Shown: positions 1 to 7,899 of the stretch, in pieces
Layout: each line of letters begins with the position of its first letter
Numbering within the stretch: the stretch's first letter is position 1
DNA from: Streptomyces sp. Ncost-T10-10d
Lineage (GTDB): Bacteria > Actinomycetota > Actinomycetes > Streptomycetales > Streptomycetaceae
Length of the DNA stretch: 64,000 bases
Direction: 5' to 3'
NCBI RefSeq assembly: GCF_900091955.1
Contig: NZ_FMDF01000207.1
Span: 124,001-188,000 of the forward strand
Notes under the pieces: generated by a model
Database searches by the model: none
Told to the model about the DNA's origin: nothing
Seen by the model: only the letters and a program-made list of their open reading frames with translations
Position numbers and translations under genes: made by a program

Positions 1-1
1 A

Positions 2-556
2 GGTACGGGAATGCTGGTCGAGGACGCCCTCGACGACGTGCTGTGGAACAACCCGCCGATCGCCAACTACGCGACGCACTACCCGGTCCAGGACGTCGAC
101 CTGGGCGGCGTGACGCTGAAGGCGGACACCCCCGTACTGATCAGTTTCGCCGCCGCGAACAGCGATCCCGCGCTCACCGATGCCCGCCAGACCCTGAGCA
201 AGGGCGCCCATCTGGCCTGGGGTGCGGGCCCCCACGTCTGCCCGGCGAAGTCCCCCGCCCAGCTCATCGCCCTCACCGCGATCGAGAAGATCCTCAACAC
301 GGTGCCCGACCTCACCCTCGCCGTGCCGGCCTCGGCGGTCGAATGGCGGCCGGGTCCGTTCCACCGGGCGCTGGTGTCCCTGCCGGTCCGGTTCAGCCCG
401 AGTGCCGCGCGCCATGCGGCGACGGCCGCACAGTCGCCCGTTTCGTCCCGGATCGCCACCCCCGAGGAGGCTCCCGCCGCGCGCTACGACCACGTGGAGC
501 CGCAGAAGAAGACGAAGGGCTGGTGGAGCTCCTTCCTGGACGTCTTCCGCGTGTGA
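2..556 (+). CDS. Cytochrome P450, CYP157-like, C-terminal part (5' end outside window)
   Basis: The reading frame is open from the left edge, so the N-terminal half is missing. The heme loop reads WGAGPHVCPA, with the cysteine that ligates heme iron. The K-helix, where P450s normally carry E-x-x-R, reads DDVLWNNPP, so Glu is Asp and Arg is Trp. Loss of ExxR is the known hallmark of the CYP157 family, which in Streptomyces is usually the last gene of a conservon (sensor kinase, roadblock, DUF742, GTPase, P450). The upstream conservon genes would lie outside the window and are only inferred. The C-terminus carries an Ala-rich, charged extension after the usual P450 end. The substrate is unknown, and a classical monooxygenase role is uncertain because of the missing ExxR. 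Confidence 0.88.
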   Translation, partial: GTGMLVEDALDDVLWNNPPIANYATHYPVQDVDLGGVTLKADTPVLISFAAANSDPALTDARQTLSKGAHLAWGAGPHVCPAKSPAQLIALTAIEKILNTVPDLTLAVPASAVEWRPGPFHRALVSLPVRFSPSAARHAATAAQSPVSSRIATPEEAPAARYDHVEPQKKTKGWWSSFLDVFRV

Positions 557-757
557 CGGAAGTCCGGCACCCGGCTTCGGACGACTTGTTTGCATGGCGG
601 GGCGTCATACAGGCCCGTGGCAGGGCCTGTTCGTCATATGACAAGGGGTCAACAAGCCATTTTCCTGTGACACGGGCAACAGAGAACGACGCATGGCACA
701 TATATGCGGAGGGGTAGGTTCTGGCCGTAACCATGAGCCCAGGACAAGGAACTCTGC

Positions 758-2017
758 GTGAGCGCAATATGTGGCACAGACAGGCCCACCACCGTTGACC
801 GCCGTGCCCTCATTTCCCTCCTGCGACGTCTCAAATCACCGGAGGGGCAGGCTGATCCCTACGCCCTCCTGGGCGAGCTGAGATCCATGGGTGACGTCGT
901 ACGCGCTCCCTGGAACGCGTACTTCGTCACCGGCTTCGACACCTGCAGCGAGGTGCTGCGCGGCCGCAACTGGCTGGCACCGGACTTCGCCTGGCAGGAA
1001 CGCCAGGCGGACACCGAGCGCTGGGACGCGGTCGCCACGCAGGAGATGACCAAGACGCTCTCGCGCCTCAACGCGCCCGAGCACACCTGCCAGCGCCGCA
1101 GCCTGGGCAACCTCTTCGACCGCTCCACCATCCAGCGGCTGACCCCGCAGGTCGAGGAGCATGTCACTCGCCTTCTCGACGAACTGGCCGACAAACTGCG
1201 CCGGGGCGAGACCGACTTCGTCAGTACGGTCAGCGAGCAGCTCCCGATCAGCACCATCGGCTCCTGGCTGGGGATCCCGCCCGAGGACTACTCCCACATC
1301 CTGGAGATCACCCACAACCAGGTGCACGCCCAGGAGCTGCTGCCCACCAGCAGCGAGCTCGCCGTGTCCGCCGACGCGACCGTTCATCTACGCGCGTACT
1401 TCACCGAACTGGTGAAACAGCGCCGTGCGAACCCCGGCAACGATGTCCTGACCGGCTGGATACACACCTGGGACGCCATGGAACCCGACCGCGAGGCGGC
1501 GGACGAGATCCTCTACCGTCTCACCATGTTCGTCACCATCGCCTCGCTGGAGACCACTGCGACGCTGCTGTCGACCATGGTGGGGCTGCTGCTGAGGGAG
1601 CCCGGCCGGTGGGCCTGGCTCGCGGAGCACCCCGGATACATCGACGCCGCCGTCGACGAGGCCCTCCGGTACGACCCGCCCATCCACATCAACACCCGGA
1701 TCGCCGCCGACGACACGGTCCTGGCGGGCGTGCCGATCGCGAAGGACAGCATGGTTCACGTCATGTACGGGGCCGCCAACCACGACCCCCGGCGCAACGA
1801 GGAACCGGACACCTTCGACATCGAGCGCACCGGCACCCACCTCACCTTCGGGGGCGGTGTGCACTACTGCCTGGGCGCGGCCCTCGCCCGCCTTGAGGCA
1901 CGTACGCTCCTGACCCAGCTCCTGAAACGTTTCCCCACTCTGCGTGCCGTCACGGGGCCCAGTTACGCGTCCCGTCTGGTCTTCAGGCGTGTGACCTCGA
2001 TGGGCGTGGCGATATGA
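758..2017 (+). CDS. Cytochrome P450 (CYP154-like bacterial class I)
   Basis: A complete 419-residue P450, the usual length for soluble bacterial enzymes. The GTG start is preceded by AAGGA seven bases upstream. The I-helix reads ASLETTA instead of the common AGxET/DT, keeping the Glu-Thr-Thr proton-relay part. The K-helix has a normal E-x-x-R (EALRYDPP). The heme loop is FGGGVHYCLGAALAR with a canonical cysteine. It should accept electrons from a ferredoxin and hydroxylate a small molecule, but no ferredoxin gene is visible here. It follows the CYP157-like gene by about 200 bases and overlaps the next gene by ATGA, so it is translationally coupled to an enoyl-CoA hydratase. A second P450 after a CYP157 is the usual conservon-end arrangement. 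The CYP154-like assignment rests on that context and general look, not on alignment. Confidence 0.93.
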   Translation: MSAICGTDRPTTVDRRALISLLRRLKSPEGQADPYALLGELRSMGDVVRAPWNAYFVTGFDTCSEVLRGRNWLAPDFAWQERQADTERWDAVATQEMTKTLSRLNAPEHTCQRRSLGNLFDRSTIQRLTPQVEEHVTRLLDELADKLRRGETDFVSTVSEQLPISTIGSWLGIPPEDYSHILEITHNQVHAQELLPTSSELAVSADATVHLRAYFTELVKQRRANPGNDVLTGWIHTWDAMEPDREAADEILYRLTMFVTIASLETTATLLSTMVGLLLREPGRWAWLAEHPGYIDAAVDEALRYDPPIHINTRIAADDTVLAGVPIAKDSMVHVMYGAANHDPRRNEEPDTFDIERTGTHLTFGGGVHYCLGAALARLEARTLLTQLLKRFPTLRAVTGPSYASRLVFRRVTSMGVAI

Positions 2018-2823
2018 AGCTCTCGCTCCCCGACTACCTTTCCCCCTACCGGCGGCCGGGCACGGTACGTACCGTGCGCGAGGGCCCCGTCCTGCGTGTG
2101 GAGCTGAACTGCCCCGACACCGGCAACGCGGTCACCGAGGCGATGCTGGACGATCTGCTGACGGTCCTGGCCGTGCCGGACCCCGATGTCCGGGTGCTGG
2201 TGCTCAGCGGTGCCGGGGACGACTTCTGCCTGGGCGGGGACCGGAACGAGTTCGCCGACTGGCTCGACCAGGACCCCACCGGGCGGGGCATCCGGATCGC
2301 GGGCGACAAGGCCCGCCGCGTCTGCGAGGCGATCTCCACCAGCCAGGCGGTCACCGTCGCCAGGATCCAGGGCAAGGCCATCGGCGCGGGACTGGCGCTG
2401 GCCCTCGCGTGCGATCTGCGCGTCGGCGCCGACACCGCCGGCTTCAGGCTGCCGGAGCTGGCACTGGGGCTGCCCACCGCCTGGGGCGGCGTGCTGCCCC
2501 GACTGATCCATGAGGTCGGCGCCGCCCGTGCGCGCGAACTCATCCTGACCGGACGCGCCTTCGACGCCGCCGAGGCGTACGAGCTGTCGGTTCTCCAGCG
2601 CATCGTGCCCGAGGACTCCCTCGACGAGGCGGTCACCGCGTGGACCAAGCCCATCGTGCGCCGCCCCGAGGCCGCCCTGCGTGTCACGAAGGCACTGCTC
2701 AACTCGTACGCCGCCCCGACACGGCTGGCCGATCCGTCCGTCCTGGACGCGGAGCTGATGGCCACCGTCGCGGCCGCGACCCGCCGGACCCGCGACGCCG
2801 GAGGGACCGTACCGGTGCGCTAG
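2014..2823 (+). CDS. Enoyl-CoA hydratase/isomerase (crotonase) family protein
   Basis: 269 residues, typical of a single-domain crotonase. The oxyanion-hole motif near residue 70 reads SGAGDDFCLGGD, and the second one is IQGKAIGAGLALALACDLRVG. In hydratases the catalytic acids lie near the xxPELxLGLxP and GG segments; here the sequence is RLPELALGLPTAWGG, which keeps the first Glu. The enzyme would add water to, or isomerise, an enoyl-CoA thioester in the cytoplasm. The start overlaps the P450 stop (ATGA), so the two proteins are probably made together and may act on one substrate, for example oxidation followed by CoA-dependent chain processing. The actual substrate cannot be read from the sequence. 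Confidence 0.9.
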   Translation: MKLSLPDYLSPYRRPGTVRTVREGPVLRVELNCPDTGNAVTEAMLDDLLTVLAVPDPDVRVLVLSGAGDDFCLGGDRNEFADWLDQDPTGRGIRIAGDKARRVCEAISTSQAVTVARIQGKAIGAGLALALACDLRVGADTAGFRLPELALGLPTAWGGVLPRLIHEVGAARARELILTGRAFDAAEAYELSVLQRIVPEDSLDEAVTAWTKPIVRRPEAALRVTKALLNSYAAPTRLADPSVLDAELMATVAAATRRTRDAGGTVPVR

Positions 2824-2841
2824 GCCCGTTGCTCACGGGCC
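2823..2841 (+). terminator. Hairpin after the P450/crotonase operon
   Basis: GGCCCGT and ACGGGCC form a perfect 7-base stem with a 5-base loop, starting at the last base of the crotonase stop codon. There is no T-run, which is common for Streptomyces terminators. Confidence 0.5.
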
Positions 2842-2907
2842 CCGACCGCACCCCCTCTGCCACGCGGGTCACGAGAACCCTCCCCGGCGTGCCGGACAAC
2901 CGAGGGG

Positions 2908-3129
2908 GTGAGCACGGATATGCGTACCCGGGTACGGGCCGGGGAGCCGAGCGCGTTCGCGGAGCTTTTCGACAGCTGCGCCCGCACCGTCCACAACCAT
3001 GCTTTCCGGCTGACCGCCGACTGGGCGACGGCGCAGGACGTGATGGCCCCGACGTTCATGGAGGCCTGGCGGCTGCGCGACAGGATCGACCCCGAGGGCG
3101 GCTCGTTCTGGCGCGCCGTCATTCATGAC
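2908..3129 (+). pseudogene. Truncated ECF sigma factor (region 2 only)
   Basis: From a GTG start the frame reads like the N-terminal half of an ECF sigma factor. It has an RAGEPSAFAELFD helix, then HNHAFRLTADWATAQDV and FMEAWRLRDRID, which correspond to regions 2.1 to 2.4 (core binding and -10 recognition). The resemblance ends after DPEGGSFWRAV, about residue 72. The frame then continues into low-quality sequence, with no linker and no region 4 (-35 recognition). Without region 4 it cannot be a working ECF sigma factor. Conserved DV and EAW positions are still recognisable, so the truncation looks fairly recent. An anti-sigma-binding decoy made from region 2 alone is possible but there is no evidence for it. 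Confidence 0.7.
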
Positions 3130-3561
3130 CGCGGGAGTGGGCCGGGGCGAATGGTTGCACAGCCTGTCAGTGACATCGGACACACAGCTTTTCGTGACTC
3201 AGGGCACTGGTTAGTAGATGCCGCCTCGACGGCATGGTGCCGTTTGTCCGTCTTGGCGCAGATATGCGCGTGCGCGTTCCGTCGGCATGCGGTCCGGTCG
3301 CCGCTCCGGCCCGCTCGACGTGCGAGGAAGGACTTCTGATGGTGCAACAGCGCCCTGCGAAGCGTGACGGCCGTCGCCGGCACGCTCGTGCGTCCGTTTC
3401 AAGTGCCGTCCGGACCTACGGGCGGAGGTAGTACTTCCGCTTGTTGCCCCGCCCCGAGTGCCCTTCCAAGAATGACGACCGCAAGGCGCCTGCGAGCCAG
3501 GGCGCGGGAGCGCGCGGAGCCGGCCGGAGCTGCTCCGCGACTATCGAGCGAGGTCACACGC
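3130..3561 (+). other. Gene-poor spacer between sigma-factor stub and first CAP gene
   Basis: No reading frame here has convincing protein character. The segment follows the point where the sigma-factor homology breaks off and probably carries the promoter of the CAP gene. Around 3424-3438 there is an imperfect dyad (GGAGGTA / TACTTCC) that could be a regulator site. I see no terminator with a T-run. Confidence 0.4.
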
Positions 3562-4185
3562 ATGAGGAAGCACCGCAGGAAGACTTCCTACCGGAAGATC
3601 ACCATCGCTGTCGTCGCCGTGGGAGCCGTGGGTGTGCCCTCTGCCGCCATGGCCTGCTTCGCCCCCCACGAGAAGCCGGCTGCGGAGGCGTGGCGGACCC
3701 ACACCGCACACCGCACCGCACATGGGGCCGCACCGAAGCCCGCCACACCCGCGAGCGCACCGAAGCCCGCCGCATCAACCAGCACACCGAAGCCCGCCGC
3801 TCCGGCATCCGGTGCCGCCGCCCGCATATTGACGCTCGTCAACAGCGAGCGCTCCAAGGCCGGTTGCTCACCGCTGACCATGAACGCGAAGCTGACGAAG
3901 GCCGCCCAGGACCACAGCGCGGACATGGCTTCGCACCGGAACATGTCCCACACCGGCTCCGACGGCTCGGCCCCGGGCGACCGGATCACGCGCGCCGGAT
4001 ACCGGTGGAGTGCGTACGGCGAGAACGTCGCCTACGGCTACACCACCGCCGAGAGCGTCATGGCGGGCTGGATGGACAGCCCCGGCCACCGGCGCAACAT
4101 CCTCGACTGCTCGTTCAAGGAGATCGGCGTGGGCCTCGCACAGCCCGGCAACTACTGGACCCAGGACTTCGGAACGGCCCGATAG
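3562..4185 (+). CDS. Secreted CAP-domain (SCP/PR-1-like) protein, copy 1
   Basis: 207 residues. The ATG was chosen because it follows a GAGCGAGG site and begins with a signal peptide: MRKHRRKTSYRK, then a hydrophobic run, then SAAMAC. Residues about 35-80 are a Pro/Ala/Lys-rich linker with repeated PKPA(A/T)PAS units, like wall-spanning spacers. The C-terminal 130 residues are a CAP domain: LVNSERSKAGCSPL, HSADMASHRNMSHTG (helix with the first cavity His), YGENVAYGY with the Glu, and WMDSPGHRRNIL with the second His. Bacterial CAP proteins are secreted and their biochemical role is mostly unknown. The next gene is a close paralogue that shares even the leader bases around the start codon. Confidence 0.9.
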   Translation: MRKHRRKTSYRKITIAVVAVGAVGVPSAAMACFAPHEKPAAEAWRTHTAHRTAHGAAPKPATPASAPKPAASTSTPKPAAPASGAAARILTLVNSERSKAGCSPLTMNAKLTKAAQDHSADMASHRNMSHTGSDGSAPGDRITRAGYRWSAYGENVAYGYTTAESVMAGWMDSPGHRRNILDCSFKEIGVGLAQPGNYWTQDFGTAR

Positions 4186-4210
4186 AACGTCGAAAAGGGT
4201 CCGATAATCA

Positions 4211-4242
4211 GCCCGCTTCACCGCCACCGCGGTGAAGCGGGC
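4211..4242 (+). terminator. Strong hairpin terminator after CAP copy 1
   Basis: A perfect 14-base stem (GCCCGCTTCACCGC with its complement) closes on a 4-base CACC loop, 26 bases after the stop codon. There is no U-tract. It separates the two CAP genes into their own transcripts. Confidence 0.75.
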
Positions 4243-4308
4243 CCAGACGCGTGCGGAATTCCCGACCTCACTCCTGCGAGTCTGCAATGCACCAAGCGAT
4301 CAAAAGTC

Positions 4309-4323
4309 TTCACTTATAGTGAA
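4309..4323 (+). promoter_or_regulatory. Palindrome upstream of CAP copy 2
   Basis: TTCACT-TAT-AGTGAA is a perfect dyad with 6-base arms. It is AT-rich in a very GC-rich setting and includes a TATAGT that resembles a -10 box. It lies about 200 bases upstream of the second CAP gene, in an otherwise gene-free 341-base interval (4186-4526). It could be an operator or part of the promoter. Confidence 0.4.
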
Positions 4324-4526
4324 ATGTCTGACACCCGTCACTGACAACAGGGAACGTTCCGATGCGGGTTTGCTCGTCGCAGCGTGGACCAGGTGCGGAC
4401 CGCCGGAGGCGACAAGGGCACCGGAGGCCGGGCTACATGCAGGTCGTTCACGGGTAAGACGCTTCCCGCAGCACCCTCTTGAAGCCGTTCCCACGCGAAC
4501 ACCGAGTATCGAGTGAGGTCACACAC

Positions 4527-5066
4527 ATGAGGAAGCACCACGCGAAGAGGTCCCGCCGACGGACGGCCCTTGCTGTCGTCGCCCTGGGAGTCGTGGGAAC
4601 CCTGGGCATCGCGGAGACCGCAGAAGCCGCGGGTGTGTCCTCCGCCGCCGCCTCGGCCGTCTTCGGCGCTCATGCGAAGGAAGCGGCCCGCCTGCTGAAG
4701 CTCGTCAACAGTGCGCGCAGCGCGGTCGGTTGCTCACCGCTGACGTTGAACCCGAAGCTGACGAAGGCCGCCCGGAAGCACAGCGCGGACATGGCTTCCC
4801 ACCGGAACATGTCCCACACCGGCTCCGACGGCTCGGACCCGGGCGACCGGATCACGCACGCCGGATACGACCGGAGCGCGTACGGCGAGAACGTCGCCTA
4901 CGGCTACACCACCCCCGAGAGCGTCATGGCGGGCTGGATGAACAGCCCCGGCCACCGGCGCAACATCCTCGACTGCTCGTTCAAGGAGATCGGCGTGGGC
5001 CTCGCACAGCCCGGCAACTACTGGACCCAGGACTTCGGACAGCCCGACAGGCAATCGGCCGGGTAG
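4527..5066 (+). CDS. Secreted CAP-domain (SCP/PR-1-like) protein, copy 2
   Basis: 179 residues and a tandem paralogue of the upstream gene. The sequence around the start (ATCGAG-GAGGTCACAC-ATGAGGAAGCACC) is nearly the same, so the duplication covered the leader too. The signal peptide is MRKHHAKRSRRR, a hydrophobic segment and AEAAGVSSA. The Pro-Lys-rich linker of copy 1 is missing and is replaced by a short Ala-rich stretch. The CAP domain keeps all diagnostic elements: MASHRNMSHTG, YGENVAYGY and WMNSPGHRRNIL, ending in YWTQDFG. The two domains are almost identical over their last 120 residues, which implies recent duplication or gene conversion. The likely difference is surface placement: copy 1 with a wall spacer, copy 2 freely secreted. 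Confidence 0.9.
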   Translation: MRKHHAKRSRRRTALAVVALGVVGTLGIAETAEAAGVSSAAASAVFGAHAKEAARLLKLVNSARSAVGCSPLTLNPKLTKAARKHSADMASHRNMSHTGSDGSDPGDRITHAGYDRSAYGENVAYGYTTPESVMAGWMNSPGHRRNILDCSFKEIGVGLAQPGNYWTQDFGQPDRQSAG

Positions 5067-5153
5067 GCGCCCCGCTCAGCAGACACCCCTCTCGGTCGCA
5101 GCCGAGCCGACGCGTGGTTTCCCGCGAACGCCGGAGTCCGACGCCGGCGCGCG

Positions 5154-5303
5154 GTGACCATCCGGGTATTGCCGGCCGATGACCAGGCGCTGTCGGCCGG
5201 AACCTTCCGGCTGCTGATCGGCTCCCATGACGACATGGAGGTCGTCGGCGTCGCGGCGGACGGCCGGGAGGCGGTGGCGCGGGCCCGTGCCACCACGCCG
5301 GAG
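5154..5303 (+). pseudogene. Truncated response-regulator receiver domain
   Basis: A GTG-started frame reads TIRVLPADDQALSAGTFRLL, then HDDMEVVGVAADGREAVARA. This is the first 50 residues of a NarL/LuxR-type receiver domain, with the acidic pair (DD) intact. Homology stops before the phospho-acceptor Asp strand (VLMDxRMP), and no DNA-binding domain follows. The DUF4118 sensor gene begins about 180 bases later, so this is probably what is left of a partner regulator. Confidence 0.65.
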
Positions 5304-5485
5304 TCCCTGGACGTCCTGGCCCCCGCCCTCCGTCAAGCCCGCGTCAATACCCGTCCGGTCCGCGCCAGGAACGCGTCAAGGCATCCGGTCCGGACAGCCG
5401 GGCGGGGCGGGCCGGACGCACGCTGGAGTGGCCGGCCGCAGTGGTCGGCGTACCGGAGAAGCTGTGAACCACAGCGAGGTGGATC

Positions 5486-6232
5486 ATGGGATTCCCGCTT
5501 CGTGACCGCATCGCGCCGGCCGCCGCCCTGATCGGGCCCTTCCTGGCCGCACTGATGCTGTCGCTCTTCCGTACGAGTGTGTCGGGCACCGATCCGGCCC
5601 TGGTCCTGGTCGTCGTCGTGGTGGCGGTCTCGGCCATCGGGAACCGCTGGGCCGGAGCCGTCGCGGCGCTGTCGTCCGCCGCGTGGTTCGACTTCTTCCT
5701 CACCCCGCCGTACCAGCGGTTCAGCATCGCGAGCACCGACAACGTGGAGACGGCGGTCCTGCTCCTGGCCGTGGGCCTCGTGGTGTCGCAGCTGGCCGCC
5801 CGGGCCCGTCGCCTGCGGGTGATCACCGTGACCGACGCCGACCATCTCGCCCGGATCCACGACACCGCCCTGCTCGTCCAGTCCGCGACCTCCCCCGACC
5901 TGGTGGTGGAGCAGGTCCGTCGGCAGCTCGTGGACGTACTGCGATTGCAGGGATGCCGCTTCGAGTACGGAAGCCTGCTGGGGCAGCCGCCGCGACTGGA
6001 GCAGGACGGCAGTGTCGTCGTGGGGCACCGCCGCTGGGACGTCGACCGCGACGGCTGGCCGGAGGGCGAGACCGAGCTCCGCGCCTCGGCGAGCGGCCAC
6101 TACTCCGGCCGGTTCATGCTCCGGCCCCTTCCCGGAACCGTCCCGTCGTTGCAGGCGCGTCTCGTGGCGGTGACCCTCGCCGATCACGCCGGTGCGGCGC
6201 TCGACACCGCGGGTCCGGTCCTGGACCGCTGA
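5486..6232 (+). CDS. DUF4118 (KdpD-like) membrane sensor without kinase domain
   Basis: 248 residues, with GAGGTGGATC just before the ATG. Residues about 8-105 hold four hydrophobic segments with the DUF4118 pattern, including SAIGNRWAGAVAALSSAAWF and DFFLTPPYQRFSIA, as in the membrane domain of KdpD and related kinases. Residues 110-248 form a soluble region (VTDADHLARIHDTALLVQ) resembling the GAF-like sensory domain that follows DUF4118. No HisKA or HATPase domain is present, although full-length relatives have them. It is a stand-alone sensor or a truncated kinase. The truncated receiver domain immediately upstream fits a decayed two-component pair. Confidence 0.75.
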   Translation: MGFPLRDRIAPAAALIGPFLAALMLSLFRTSVSGTDPALVLVVVVVAVSAIGNRWAGAVAALSSAAWFDFFLTPPYQRFSIASTDNVETAVLLLAVGLVVSQLAARARRLRVITVTDADHLARIHDTALLVQSATSPDLVVEQVRRQLVDVLRLQGCRFEYGSLLGQPPRLEQDGSVVVGHRRWDVDRDGWPEGETELRASASGHYSGRFMLRPLPGTVPSLQARLVAVTLADHAGAALDTAGPVLDR

Positions 6233-6383
6233 CATCACGGTCATGGCCCCGACCGGCAGACGCACGTGTACGTACGGTGTACGCCACCAGGGTCGGCGGG
6301 CCCGTTTCCAGCGCGCGGGCAGGCGGTCGGCTGGCTAGCGTGAACAGCCGGACAACCCCACCGAGCACGAAGGAGTCGAAGTC

Positions 6384-7181
6384 ATGGCTGTACACCCGGA
6401 GGGCACGCCGTGCTGGGCCGACGCGATGTTCCCCGACCTCGACGGAGCGAAGAGCTTCTACGGTGATGTGCTGGGCTGGACGTTCGGCGAGTCCTCGTCC
6501 GAGTTCGGCGACTACACGCAGGCGTACGCCGACGGCAAGGCGGTCGCCGCCGTCGTGCCCCCGATGCCCGGCCAGGAGGGACACTCGGCCTGGTGTCTGT
6601 ACCTCGCCTCACCGGACGCCGCCGCCACCGCCACGAAGATCCGCGAGAACGGCGGCGAGACGCTGATGGACCCCATGGAGGTGGGCGAGTTCGGCACGAT
6701 GCTGCTGGCCCGCGACCCCAGCGGTGTGGTCTTCGGCGTGTGGCAGGCGGGCAGCCATGAGGGCTTCGAGTCCCAGGGCGTGCCCGGTGCGTTCTGCTGG
6801 GCCGAGGTCTTCACCCGGGAGCCCGAGAAGTCGGACGCCTTCTTCTCCGCCGTCTTCCCGTACCGCATGGTGAAGATGGAGGACGACGCCGTCGACTTCA
6901 GGATGTTCAACCTCGGCGACAAGACGGTCATGGGGCGAATGAAGATGGGCGACGAATTCCCGCCCGAGGTGCCGCCCCACATGAATGTGTACTTCACCGT
7001 CGCGGACTGCGACGCGGCCGTGGCGAAGGCGACCGAGCGCGGCGCGATCCTTCGGTTCGGCCCGATGACCATGCCCTTCGGCCGCTTCGCCGCGCTGACG
7101 GACCCGCAGGGCGCGGCCTTCTCCGTGATCGACGTCAACACGACCGAGGGCGAGGTGCCCAAGACGTCCCCGGTGTCCTGA
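6384..7181 (+). CDS. VOC-family protein with two glyoxalase-like domains
   Basis: 265 residues starting at an ATG behind AAGGAG. Two tandem vicinal-oxygen-chelate modules are visible. The first, residues 1-125, reads CWADAMFPDLDGAKSFYG and ends RDPSGVVFGVWQ. The second, residues 135-255, reads FCWAEVFTREPEKSDAFF and ends TDPQGAAFSVID. This is the layout of the actinobacterial CFP30B/hydroxylase-like group, in which both halves pack together. Such proteins bind or modify small hydrophobic molecules and often act in detoxification, but metal-binding residues are poorly conserved, so no reaction is assigned. It is followed convergently by the response regulator on the other strand. Confidence 0.85.
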   Translation: MAVHPEGTPCWADAMFPDLDGAKSFYGDVLGWTFGESSSEFGDYTQAYADGKAVAAVVPPMPGQEGHSAWCLYLASPDAAATATKIRENGGETLMDPMEVGEFGTMLLARDPSGVVFGVWQAGSHEGFESQGVPGAFCWAEVFTREPEKSDAFFSAVFPYRMVKMEDDAVDFRMFNLGDKTVMGRMKMGDEFPPEVPPHMNVYFTVADCDAAVAKATERGAILRFGPMTMPFGRFAALTDPQGAAFSVIDVNTTEGEVPKTSPVS

Positions 7182-7212
7182 CCGGTCCGGGACCATGCGT
7201 CCCCGTACCCGC

Positions 7213-7899
7213 TCACCCCCCGGTGCCCGGCACCACCAGACCGGATTCGTACGCCGCGACCACCGCCTGGGTGCGGTCGCGCAGACCGAGCTTGTTCAGG
7301 ATGCGGCTGACATGGGTCTTGACCGTCTCCTCGCCGACGCTCAGCCGGGCGGCGATCTCCGGATTGGACAGGCCCTCGGCGATCAGGCGCAGTACCTCCG
7401 TCTCACGCGGCGTGAGCGCGGTGAGCGGGGCGGTGGGCACGGCGGGGGGCCTGCGGCGCAGACGGGCGAATTCGCCGATGAGGCGGCGGGTGACGGTGGG
7501 CGCGAGCAGGGCCTCGCCCGCGGCGACCACGCGTACCGCGTCGAACAGGCGCTCCGCGGTGACATCCTTCAGCAGGAAGCCGCCCGCGCCGGCGGCCAGC
7601 GCGTCGTAGACATGCTCGTCGAGGTCGAACGTGGTGAGGACGAGGATGCGCGGGCCGCCGCCGTCCGGGGCGGCGGCCCGGATCTGCGCGGTGGCCTCGA
7701 TGCCGTCCGTACCCGGCATCCGGACGTCCATCAGCACGACGTCGGGGCGCTGTTCGGCGCAGACGCGTACCGCCTCCGCACCGTCGGAGGCGGTACCGAC
7801 CACCGTGAAGTCCGGCTGGGTGTCCAGGAGTCCGGCGAAACCGGCCCGTACCACCTCGTGGTCGTCCACGACGACGATCCGTGTGGCCGTCGCGGTCAT
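7213..7899 (-). CDS. NarL/LuxR-family response regulator
   Basis: 228 residues. The receiver domain (1-120) contains VVDDHEVVRAGF, the phospho-acceptor in VVLMDVRMPGTDG, the conserved Thr in VLTTFDLDEHVYDAL and the Lys in GFLLKD. The C-terminal LuxR helix-turn-helix (about 155-220) reads LTPRETEVLRLIAEGLSNPEIA and KTHVSRIL. The start overlaps the kinase stop by four bases (ATGA), so this is a co-translated two-component pair. The pair sits opposite an ABC exporter operon, and in Streptomyces such pairs commonly control the adjacent exporter. The inducing signal is unknown. Confidence 0.95.
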   Translation of the reverse strand: MTATATRIVVVDDHEVVRAGFAGLLDTQPDFTVVGTASDGAEAVRVCAEQRPDVVLMDVRMPGTDGIEATAQIRAAAPDGGGPRILVLTTFDLDEHVYDALAAGAGGFLLKDVTAERLFDAVRVVAAGEALLAPTVTRRLIGEFARLRRRPPAVPTAPLTALTPRETEVLRLIAEGLSNPEIAARLSVGEETVKTHVSRILNKLGLRDRTQAVVAAYESGLVVPGTGG

